Assembly (NCBI GenBank): GCA_039111635.1
Contig: JBCAQO010000017.1
Coordinates: 1-64,000 of the forward strand
Origin: Heterobasidion occidentale
Taxonomy: Eukaryota; Basidiomycota; Agaricomycetes; Russulales; Bondarzewiaceae
DNA length: 64,000 bases
Reading direction: 5' to 3'
Part shown: one piece after another, positions 11,101-20,877 of the stretch
Numbering within the stretch: position 1 is the first letter of the stretch
Layout: each line of letters starts with the position of its first letter
Made by a program: the position numbers and the translations under genes
The notes under the pieces: model-generated
What the model was told of the DNA's origin: nothing
Databases searched by the model: none
The model's input: only the letters and a program-made list of their open reading frames with translations

Positions 11101-11689
11101 AGAGTTTGAGCATGTTTCGCGATCAATTATTGCGTCGGCAGTGGGGTTGGGCATGTTGTCTACAAGTTCCTATTGCAACCGAGGAGATCTCGGGATTGCG
11201 GGTTGAAGATACTTGGGTTGGCACCGCAGAGAGGCAATCACTTTGGCAGGAGAGCCCATGGGTGTCGATCATGACCATCGGATCGACATACGTCATAGAC
11301 TCGACACTCCTCCAAATTCCGCCTCACGCCAAGAATTTCACCCACAGATCGTGTGGGTGAACGGGGCTGTGGTGCAAAGCATATGAGAAAAGATAAATCT
11401 AACTACGGTGTGCCTAAGAAATTAGCTAGGAGGAAGATATGTGTATATGCGAGCAAAGAATATGGAACGAGTCGACATGCATATAGTATGTATCAATCGA
11501 CAAATCGAACAAAAAAAGATGCTGCGAGGCCGGGCGAGGGAGACTGTACTTACGAGACCAGAGACAAGGAGAGGACAGAGAGTGGGAGGGAAACATAGCC
11601 GGCTTCGCTGCTGTTTCTGCACGTCTAACGGACTCGAGCATCACTCTTGACATATGTGACATCTGAGCAGGGAACGCTAGACGCACCAA

Positions 11690-12070
11690 TGACAAAAGCG
11701 GGCTTTCCCAACTTGCCCGAGCTGCGCTGGCTCTTGATGACGGTCAGACGGTGCTCGAGCATGGTCTAGGTGTTGTGCATGGTCTTCTTGTTGACGATAA
11801 GACGACCTGTCGCACCCACCCAGTCACATGAATGCGCAGGGACAAGAGCGAGCGGCTCGATTCTATCAGAAGGTAGGACACGCTAATGCGGTCCCTTCCC
11901 CTTCGCCGGTCATGACCCAGACCTGGAGGGAGGGTGAGCGAGAGGGCTAGACATTCGACAACAAGCGGCGAGTACACACCTTTGTGCTAATCATCTGGAG
12001 GATGGCGTCTGGGACGCCTTCATGCAACGTGTCCTCGATAGCGGCCACGCCGAGGGGGGACATGTTGTGC
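11690..12070 (-). pseudogene. Second, highly decayed P4-ATPase fragment
   Basis: The minus strand reads NMSPLGVAAIEDTLHEGVPD at about 12062-12003, then VWVMTG near 11920, then a segment parallel to the [19 protein letters not shown] region of the larger copy at 16.1-16.2 kb, whose nucleotides align well (11710-11815 with 16090-16195). The ATG-hydrolysis-domain motif that should follow VWV-TG is collapsed, and stops occur in all frames. It is a separate duplicate of the same flippase gene, more degraded than the copy at 15.3 kb. Confidence 0.75.
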
Positions 12071-12162
12071 GTTCACGTTAGTGGCTTGCCCTTGTATGTG
12101 GAGGCCCGAGAGGAGCCGCGGATGGGGTGTCGTCAGGGACAGGACAAAGGTAGTGGACTGTG

Positions 12163-12282
12163 TCGCCGGCAAAGCCGGCGGCCGCGTGCTGTCTGCGGCA
12201 GCATGGCTCGCCACAATGCCCAAATTCACCTTCGGCGAATTTGGGCTGTGGCGAGCCACGCTGCCGCAGACAGCACGCGGCC
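12163..12282. repeat. Near-perfect hairpin (inverted repeat, arms about 47 bp)
   Basis: The left arm 12180-12227 and right arm 12237-12282 pair along their length with one mismatch and one 2-base gap, around a loop of about 9 bases. A smaller perfect stem CGCCGGC-AAA-GCCGGCG (12163-12180) lies just outside. It may be a small MITE or foldback element, since it lies in decayed sequence and has no coding context. I saw no flanking target duplication. Confidence 0.8.
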
Positions 12283-12889
12283 TTTTTTCACCTTGTATGA
12301 CTTGTCCACCACCGAACTCTCAACGAGGTTCTCGACCGCGTGCGTGAGCCGTGCATCCTGTGCGACTCGTCTGCTGTGGAGTGTTTCATGGGAATCATCT
12401 TCAATGTGTGCAGGCGAGGACATCGGGAGGTACAGGGACGTGGGGAGACTGAAGGGACGATTACATGTGGGGTTGCAGAGCCGAGCTTGCGGGACCGTGC
12501 GAATGTCGACGGTCGAAAAAGTTGAGATGACAGAGGAGACAAGCGAGAGGACAGAGAGTGGCGGGTGGGCATGCACTCGAGGGGAAGAGCATATGTGGGA
12601 TCTGGGGAGGGAATGTATGTCAGGGCACTTAGTAGCGGCCGTGCGTGGCGTCACGAAGATGGCTGTGAGTGCATGGGGTCGAGCAGATGACCACAGATGT
12701 TGGACACAGGCGAGGATGCATGCATGGACTTGAGGGACGATCGTGCGCGCGTAGGCTTGAGGGCACGATTGATGGTCGAGGTGGTTCGGAGCATTGGAGG
12801 CGTGTGTGGTGTTGAGGGCGGGAGCATGAACGGTCGAGGGGGAGAGGGGACGCAAGTTGAGGGAGGGGCGGGCGGAAAGATGAGAACGA

Positions 12890-13560
12890 GACAGGCGTGC
12901 GGGGGTGGACTGGCACGAGATATGACGTACCTGCTTCCGTTGTGGATGTCCTCGTCGTCTATGCCCATTCTCTGCCGCTGCCGTTGCTTGTCCTTGTCCT
13001 TGTCCTCTGCCGCCGGCTGAACTTCGTCTTCCTTGTCCTCATCCTCTGCCGCCAGATGAACCTCGTCGTCCTTGTTGACGTTCGAACGGCCGCAATGCTT
13101 CACATGTCATGGGGTAGGGCGAGCACGGAGGCGTTGACAGAGCGTGATACTGGCGCTGCAGAGATAGCGGAGGGTACTCGGTGGCGGGAGCCTTAAGCGG
13201 ATTGAGGGAAGACGAGTGTGGGCCTGGGTAGCAGGCGCCGCGGATGGGTACGGGCATGGTTGGGTATGGCAAGGGGGATCGAGGTTCAAAGAGGGGGATT
13301 GAGGTTCAAAGAGGGGGATCGAGGTTTGAAGAGGTTGAGGGGACTGACAGGCGAGCGTGTGTGGCGTCGAGTGCGAAAGCGTCAACGATTGAATGTGTCA
13401 AGGAAATTCGATTCGAGGGAGGGGCTGGCGGGAAGGAAAGAACCAGAGGTACGTACCTTTACAACACTCGGCCTCCTCTCTCCCAGCTCATCTCCACCAC
13501 TGGCTTCTCCCTTCCTTCCTTGTCGACAGGCTAAAGCGCAAGTTGCGTGACGGTGGCGAT
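12890..13560 (-). repeat. Two further copies of the recurrent subtelomeric unit
   Basis: The copy around 12910-13090 is the clearest. Its minus strand reads AAEDKDKDKQRQRQ then RMGIDDEDIHNGSR directly before a GTACGT donor-like site, preceded by a duplicated AAEDEDKEDE block. A weaker copy lies near 13446-13530. Between them (13265-13330) is a 20-bp tandem, GAGGTTCAAAGAGGGGGATC, three times. The parent protein is not recognised. Confidence 0.5.
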
Positions 13561-13734
13561 GCTCTGTGCGCGGGCGCGGAGTGTATGTGCGGCGGAGCGA
13601 GGGCACATGGAGGAACGGCAATAATGCAGAGAGCGGAGGGTGAATGTAGACGACAAAAAGAGAGTCCTCAGTCAATGCGGGGTCAGCAGCTAAAAAATGG
13701 ACAAGTAAGACGAACAGTTAGTATCACAACGCGC

Positions 13735-14818
13735 TGTCAGCAATGTGTGCTTTCTCAAGGCCTCGGCGGAGGCCCATCATCCGCTAGCATCGTCGAGAGC
13801 GTGCGGAGTGAGCTTGAGAGCAAGAAGAAACTCAGTAATTTCCTTGAGATTCCCTGAGAGAGCGGTGTCGATAAATCGAGGGAATGTCGATTGAGGGCGC
13901 TTGTTGTTCAGAGGGTGTGGGGGATGCTGGACGCGACGCGACTTGGCGGCGTGCTTGATCACGAGACGTTGGAGGACACCGACACAGTCAGAAGGAAAAC
14001 TCCGAATGTGTCCGACACAGTCGGACTGTGTGGTGCGACAATCAACGGACTGTGTGCGGCACGGCCGGACTGTGTGGCGCAACCTTAGGGCCAAATCCCG
14101 GACTGTCACCGAGAATCCGGACAGTGTGGCGCAGAAACAGCGCCAAAATCCGGACTGTGTGCGGTCTCGGCCGGACCGTGTGGCGTGACAGAGAGACTGT
14201 GCGTGGTGTGACAACAGTGTGACGACAGCGTGCCCGCGATCTCCCGACTGTGTGCCGGCTCTCCCGATGCTGACTAAACTGTGTCTCCGGGTTGCAGAAT
14301 ATCCTCAAAATCACAAACAATTCCGTATCCTGGGATCCCCTGATCCAAATGGTATGATTAAGGTATCAATCGAAAGCTATGGTACATTCTCACATTCGCT
14401 CAGTTTTATGATTACAAAACAATATAAATTGAGTACTGGATGCCTGCTTTTTTAAGTTTATTCTTCACTTCTGTATTTTGCCCTTAACAGACTCAGTGGT
14501 ACATGTCTAGTAATGAAAAATTCAGGATACCATCCTAAACACCTTTCAAATCTCTTGAATCAGACATAATTGTGTGCAACACAAATTTCATGTCCCAAAA
14601 CCCAGACTGTGCGAAGCACAGTCTGGTTTTAGGGGGTAGACTGTTTAAATGCATATCTATTGAACCCCTGATTCAATCTGGCTGATTCTGGGCCTCAAAG
14701 TTGTACCAGGGTATGAAAACCACAGGCCATATTTTTTTGTATTTATAGCTGCATTAAATTGGCAACACAGTAGTTTCGGATATCGGTGGACTCAAATCGG
14801 TCGGTAATACTCCTAGGC
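13735..14818. repeat. 1.1-kb interspersed subtelomeric repeat, copy B
   Basis: Same layout and orientation as 2937-4038, and ends at the same ACTCCTAGG. It holds the CGGACTGTGTG-rich block at 14020-14170 and a perfect hairpin CAGACTGTGC-GAA-GCACAGTCTG at about 14602-14624. That hairpin is imperfect in copy A. Beyond the shared right end, copy B runs straight into an LTR-like sequence. Confidence 0.8.
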
Positions 14819-14819
14819 G

Positions 14820-15332
14820 CCGGCTGAGAGAGATGGCGGCCACAGCTCTCCTAGGATGGAAACCTGGAGAAGCACACGGACTCTTACCCTATACCCATAC
14901 AGTATATAAGGCCCATAGAATAGGCTGAGGATCTTCAGTCTATTCTCTTCGTTCCCCCTGTATCTACGCATACAGGATTCTTAGAGCCAATTATTATTCC
15001 CTCCTGTATCATCGCCTGATACAGTCGAGACTTCGCCCACCACTCAGTCCATTGTGCGACCTAGGGAAGAACCTGTTACTCTTGGGTTACTGAACGAGCA
15101 GTTCGTAACAACTAATGTCCATCCACATCTTCAATCGATCAGGAACCAGGAACTGGGGTCAGGAACCAATGTCTGTCCACATCAAGAGTCAGGAACCAGA
15201 AGTCAGTGTTCATGCTTTAGCATGTAAATGGTAAAGAGTCATGGAAAGCGATCCGAGTTTGCAGCAAGTCCGAAGCACTTGACCAGCCCATCCCTTCATG
15301 TGCGAAGCACGTGTTAGGACGCAGTCCTAACA
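14820..15332. mobile_element. LTR-like sequence (solo or truncated LTR)
   Basis: Features seen: a TATATAAGG box (about 14911-14919), a polypyrimidine-rich leader after it, the internal inverted pair TGTTAC...GTAACA (about 15074-15110), and a terminal perfect hairpin TGTTAGGAC-GCA-GTCCTAACA at 15312-15332. A TG...CA palindromic end of this kind is usual for LTR retrotransposon ends. No gag or pol frame is present. Two different right borders (15110 or 15332) are possible, and the left border is masked by the 1.1-kb repeat. It abuts the truncated end of the P4-ATPase pseudogene by 3 bases. Confidence 0.5.
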
Positions 15333-15566
15333 ACGTCACACACGGAGGATGAGCTTGGACAAGCACTGGTGGCTCCAGGCCCTGTGGACCAAGAGCAGCT
15401 TCTTGAGGAAGCGAAACTGCGAGATGGCGATGTCGGCGGAGCGCGCCGCTTGCAGACCCTGCACGGCGTCGGTCAGGCTCGCGTGTCAGCGGGGGCGGAC
15501 GGAAAGACTTGCCTCGACACCAGAGATGCCGATGCCGACATGGGCGGCCTGGTTGGCGCCGTCACC

Positions 15567-15792
15567 CTCAGTAAAAACGGAATTCAAGTGATTGTCAAGC
15601 TCAGTCAAAAAAATGGTATTTTGTCATGTATCCGTCAAGAAAGTGGTGCAAAAAGTCATGCACAAGTCATAAACTGCCAAAATTGGACATGACTTTCCCA
15701 CAACTTCTGCACTGCTTTCATGACGGATACATGACAAAATACCAATTTTTTGACTGGGCATGACGTTCACTTGAATTTCCGTTTTTACTGAG
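15567..15792. mobile_element. 226-bp MITE with long terminal inverted repeats
   Basis: The ends are CTCAGTAAAAACGG and CCGTTTTTACTGAG. The two halves pair over about 95 bp, including a GGTATTTTGTCATGTATCCG block. A 7-bp direct repeat CGTCACC (15560-15566 and 15793-15799) flanks it as target duplication. Removing the element and one repeat restores the AIGDGAN sequence of the P4-ATPase, which proves insertion into formerly coding DNA. No transposase. A 7-bp duplication does not settle the superfamily. Confidence 0.92.
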
Positions 15793-16260
15793 CGTCACCG
15801 ATGGCCAAGAGGATGGACTTTTGGTTTCTCTTGACCAGCTTGCCGACGAGCGCCTTTTGAAGCGGGGACACATGGCCTAGAAACGATCTTCTGTCAGCGC
15901 CGGCGCGGGTGGACAGTGAGCGACGGACAGCAGATGACGGCCTTGCACATGATGGCGAGTTCGATGAACGTCTTCGACAGCTCCTTTTCGAGCGCGTACG
16001 TCAGGCTCTTGCCGTCTGAGCGAGCGCGCGTCAACAAAGCACGACGACGGAGGAGAGCAATGCGAGGCGGCGCACCGATGATGAGAGCGAGCTCTTCCAG
16101 CTCGCCGGAGCTGCGCTGGCTCTTGATGGCGGTGAGACGGCGCTCGAGGGTGGTCTTGGTGTCGTGCATGGTCTCCTCGTTGATGACGACCTGTCGCGCT
16201 CACCCTGTCGGCCGGCCGCGGAGGGACGAGAGCGAGGGGCTCACCATGTTCATCGACTCC

Positions 16261-16295
16261 GCGATAAACATCGGCATGTCCTGCCGCCTGATCAC
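16261..16295 (-). other. 35-bp micro-inversion inside the P4-ATPase pseudogene
   Basis: The minus-strand frame reads TGDRQET then VIRRQDMPMFIA then ESMNM. Reverse-complementing exactly 16261-16295 turns this into QETAINIGMSCRLITESMNM, the conserved P4-ATPase sequence after the TGD motif, in frame on both sides. Short inverted words (GACT/AGTC) flank the segment and may have mediated it. Confidence 0.88.
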
Positions 16296-19200
16296 AGTCT
16301 CCTGCCTGTCGCCAGTCAAGACCCAGACCTAGGCGGGGCGGGGCGAGTGAGCGAGGAGGGGATGTTCGGGGGGAGACGCACGTTTATGCCGGCCATCTGG
16401 AGGGTGTGGATGGCGTCGGGGACGCCCTCCTGGAGCTTGTCCTCGATGGCGGTCGCGCCGAGGAGGAACATGTCGCGCTCGATGATCTCGGCGGCCTTGT
16501 CGAGGGCGTCGCCGCGGCCGTTGATGGTGGCGGCGGCCTGGTCGTAGACGGCGGACCACTGCTTGTACTCGGACTCCTGGATGTCGCGGTAGGCGATGCA
16601 GGGCGTGCGCAGGTCCTCGGTCGCGTAGTCCTGCGTGGGCGGGTCAACGTCAGCGGTCGGCGCGCCGTCAATGGGCGGCGGGGCTCTCACCTCGAGGTGC
16701 ACGAGGGTCTTTTCGCTGTAGGGCTGGACCTTGCTGAGGCGCTCAAAGATGACGGTGTCGGCGCCCTTGCAGTAGAGCTTGATGCGGCCGTCGGGGGCGC
16801 GGACGACGGTGGACATGCGCTTGCGGGTCGAGTTGAATTCGCAGACGTTGAGGATCTGGAACTCTTGGGACACGCCGAGGACGTCGACAAAGATGGACTT
16901 GGGCTTGCGGTCTGGAACGGATGTCAGACGGGATGCATGACGGTTCGAACGCACGCACGCGAAACTGGAAGCCGAGGAGCTCCGCGCCGGCGACGAGGGC
17001 GGCATCGTCGGGGCTGTTGGACTGGTAGACCATCTTGCCGTCCTTGAGCTCGGGGATGACGGTGTGGCAGACGGCGAGGAGGGTGAGAAACTCGACGAGG
17101 ACGTCACGTTCCCTGGCGGAGGCGAGGGCGGCGGTGTCGAGGAAGGGGTTGGCGCCTGCGCCGTCGAGGATGGCGCGCGTGTCCTTGAAGGTGCGCCAGG
17201 TGTCCTTGCCCTCGGCGTCGGCGGCCGCGTCGCGCCGGGACTCGTCGACCTCGTCGGCGTAGGCGGTGCCGCCGATGGAGCAGCAGCGGAACTCCATCTC
17301 GTTGCAGGTGAAGGTGCCCGTCTTGTCCGAAAAGACGTAGTCGATCTGGCCGAGCTCCCCCACGAGGGAGGAGGTGCGGCAGAGGGCGGGGTGTCCGTCT
17401 TGGCGTAGTACATGTCCAGGTCCGAGCTGATGAGCTGCGCCTGTTGGAACTTGACGACCTCCATGGTGACGATGAGGGAGATGGGGATCAGGTGGTTGTA
17501 GAGAATGATGAACGTCAAGATGTCTGACGGGGCGTGTCAGACGGGGCGGACGAGGCCGAGACGGGCCGCTCACCTTCGACGAAACCCGTGGCTGTGAAGG
17601 AGGGCGTGAGAGGTGCACGGACGACAGAAAGGAGGGCGACGCACCCCGACCGGAGAGGGACGTGGTCTCGAGCAGGTACCATTGCTTGTCCGCAAAGAAC
17701 CACTATGCGGCCGTGAGTCAGCCGGGGGCGGAAGCAAGAGGAGAAGAACGCACCGAGCGAATGCTGCTGCCGATGGTGGAGCCGAGGGAGAGGGCGAGCA
17801 GGAGGATGAATAGAAATACGATCTGGACGTTGACCTGTCGCTCGACGGCGGTGCGCTTGACGGGGCGGCGCTTGAGAACGGGCGGTCAGCGACGGGGCGC
17901 ACGAGCGTGGGCGCGACTCACGTGGCGTTGCGCATGAGCTTTGTCTTGTGGCCGGTAAAGACGACGAGGCCGTAGGCCCAGGGGGTGTTGCGGATCTGGG
18001 CGCCGCGGAGGAGCATCTGGTCGGGGCCGAGCGGGACCTGCTTGGGAAAGCCCTGGGCGGTGGTGAGATCGAGGGTGTCCTCGTAAGTGTAGAGAGAGTT
18101 GTTGGGGTGCTCTGATAGGAGAGCCGCGGAGGGCGGTGACGAGGTGAGGTGCGGTGAGGGAAGCGGTGTGGAGCGAGGCCTGTTTGATCTTGAGATTTGT
18201 TTCGCTGGGGGAGGGGTCAGGGAAAGCGGAGGGAGAGGAGAGGGCGGGGGCGCACCCGTCGAGGTTTGAGGTTTCGATGAAGCAGAGGCCCTCTGGCTCG
18301 GAGGAGCTGATGAGGATGAGGTCGGCAGGGATAAAGTCGTTGTTCTCTACGCGGACGAGGTCGCCAACGAGGATGTCCTTCCATTTTTTGGATTCAAAGG
18401 CGGCTGCCTGTGTGAGGACCCCCGCCCCGCGGGCATTGAGCTCCGAGTCTGATTGGTAGTGTTTCTGGGCAGGGATGAGCGGGACGGGAAGGGAGGGAAG
18501 CGTGTGAGCTCACCAGGTCCTCCTGGCCCTCTTTGAACGCGGATGCGAGGAGGACGACGGAGAGGGGGGCGATGGTGGTCCACTTGTTTGTGGGAGATAC
18601 GCCGGGTATCTGCTGTATGCAAGCGGTGAAGAGGAAGAAGAGGTTGGCGTGCTTGGAGAATTGCTCTGCCAGGTAGTGAACGACGGGTAGAATTGGGAGA
18701 GAGTGCGGCTGACCGAAGATGAACTTGAACGAAGGTAAGGAGGTTGTACTTTGTGGTGGAGACGTAGTGGAGGGAAAGTCTGTGTTTGCGTCGGGTGTGT
18801 TGAGGGCGATGACGCGCTCGCCAGTGAGGATGCGCTCCTTGCGCCAAGGCCAGGACCACTTTAGCCTCGGAGCCCTGCGCGAGGACTTGCGTGGAGGTGT
18901 TGGGAAGACTGCGGGAAAGGCGGAGTCGTCGTCGTCAAAGGTCCAGCCTTGGGGGACGCCGTCGGAGGGGATGGAGATCTTAGATTGGCCTGCGAGGGGG
19001 GCGGGGTCGCGAGTGAGGTTGAGGCCGGAGGAGGTGCTGCGGACGGGGGAGATGGGGCCAGAGGCGGAGTCGGGGCCATCGCTGTCGTCGTCGAAGAGGA
19101 AGAAGAAGGGGTCGAGGAGCTGGGGCTCTGTGTGCAGGGCCGACGAGTAGGGGTTGGCGGAGGAGGGATATCCAGGCGGATGCGGGGTTTGACTGGTAGA

Positions 19201-19325
19201 GCAAACCGTGAACACAAAATGGACGCGCAGAGGAATGTGGTGTGGGAGTGCAGCAGAGGCAGACATTAACAAAAACATATGCATTAGAGTAGAGTAGAGT
19301 GATAAGTCGTTCCACACAGCTGATA

Positions 19326-20838
19326 TCAGAAGCCCCTACTTATTGCTTCTCCGCCGCCTAGTAACGGACTTTCTTCATTACTCTCTCCGTCATCTGCAAG
19401 GGCAGCCCTTCCACCTACTCCAGTGCCAGTTTGCCCTGCGTTGGAACGAGTGGACTCGTGTGGGTCAGACACGCACGAGACCGAGGGTTGGCCGAAATCA
19501 TCGATGCCCAAGCGAGATTGTCGACACTTCCAAGCAATGCACATGGTCAGGAGAATGGCTTGCATTATGGCCGCCACAAGGAATTGGATCCAACCTGAAA
19601 GGAGAGCAGTGAGATATTTGGGATTCATGATGGAAAGACTGATCTACTTGTCCAATTAGTACCCGGTCTGACGATATACAAAGATCAGCAATCGATGGCC
19701 TGACATAGAATGAACACAAACCGCAGTGCGATGCTGAGCACCATGATGAAGCCTCCCGGGGTTTGGATCATCATCATCGGAATGCTGAGGGCACCTACCA
19801 GCTTCGTGCGATACGTGTGCACGAGCTGCGGACCATATTGTAGGGCAGCGAGAAACCCGGAACTCAGGCCAAGGAAGGTCGCCCACAAAGAGAGTTGCGG
19901 AGAGCGAATAGTACCTGAGGGATCGGAAGGCGAGGCAGATATGAAAAGAAATGAGACGATGGCGATGAAGATACTGCATGCAAGTCAGTCGCCCGAGAAG
20001 GAACACCTTATTACACAAAAACATACAGGTGGATCAGTACAGCCCAGCACAGAATGACAGAAAGTGACCAGTGATTAGCCTTCTTCAATTCCGTAGTCAG
20101 TGGTGCAGTGGTTCGTGGTCTTCCGTATTTCAGATGTTGGGGGTAGTATATCATGTACAGCACCATGCTAGAGAGACACGTGAGGCGAGCAATAGAGCAT
20201 GCAAACAAGGGCTTACATCACCGTGAACAGAAACCATTGTACGATGACCTGCACTACACCTGCGATCGTTTCGAGGCAGTTTCCAAAACTCTGACAGAAG
20301 CCGCTGAGATGATGCGGATGCGGAAGCATTCGGAGGACTCACAAAGACCTTGCAGCACTTCAAAACACCCCATTGCATGATGATCCTCCACCGGAGTTAG
20401 GCGAAGTATCGAGATAGAGCAGCGACGGGCGTACATATTGAGCATCCCAGACGCTGCGGAGGTGCTCCCGAGTAGGAGAAACCAGGGGTTGATCCCCTCA
20501 GAGGATCCTAATCTGATGATTCGAGCGTGCTGAAGATACGCTTGGCGTCAAGGAGGTTAGGAGCATTGGAGTGCATCGCATACCTGGGGCGCATATGAGA
20601 TGCAAAGGCCAAGGATGAGGCCCCCGGTGAGCAGGTCAGAGAATAGATCATGGGACTTGGAATATCGGGGGACATAAGCTCCATCGGCGTATCCCAGAGG
20701 AGCGGAAGACATACCGGTTGGCATGTCCCTGCCATTGATGTGAGTCGGTCGGAAGAGGCACGTCGTGGTTGAGAGGCCCGGGTCTCTGATAGGCCAGCCG
20801 GCTAACTGGCCATACACGTGATTTGCACTCGAATTCAT
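19326..20838 (-). CDS. PQ-loop repeat membrane protein
   Basis: A multi-pass membrane protein with two PQ-loop motifs, the family of lysosomal/vacuolar cystine and cationic amino-acid exporters and related fungal proteins. The first motif is GLILGLCISYAPQ followed after an intron by GSSEGINPWFLLLGS; the second is AALQYGPQLVHTYRTK. Hydrophobic segments lie between them, with a Ser/Gly-rich hydrophilic tail at the C-terminus. At least seven exons can be joined with good GT-AG borders; the stop is at 19326. The start at 20838 (MNSSANHVYG) is the first ATG of the frame. It lies only 39 bases from the start of the divergent ETF-QO gene. Substrate not predictable from sequence. Confidence 0.85.
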
Positions 20839-20877
20839 CCGTTCTGATTTGCCGTTGCGTTCTTCCAGTTCTCTTCA

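Larger units (their letters stand above)
15336..19192 (-). pseudogene. P4-type ATPase (Drs2-like phospholipid flippase), broken
   Basis: The intact enzyme flips aminophospholipids in Golgi and endosomal membranes. Minus-strand exons give, in order: EQFSKHANLFFLFTACIQQ, SPTNKWTTIAPLS, an E-G-L-C-F-I-E-T-S-N-L-D-G block, NNSLYTYEDTLDL, KRTAVERQVN, YNHLIPISLIVTMEVVKFQQ, the phosphorylation motif DKTGTFT, KLYCKGADTVIFERL, IEDKLQEGVPDAI, VWVLTGD, HVSPLQKALVGKLVKR, GDGAN and ARSADIAISQFRFLKK. Lesions: a compensated frame slip near 18770, a frame break near 18117, a 1-bp loss at a C run (17388-17391), a 35-bp inversion (16261-16295), loss of DVSMI after GDGAN, a MITE insertion (15567-15792), and no C-terminal membrane domain. 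The start exon is not identified. One intron (after GVE, about 15500) appears to be GC-AG. Confidence 0.9.
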
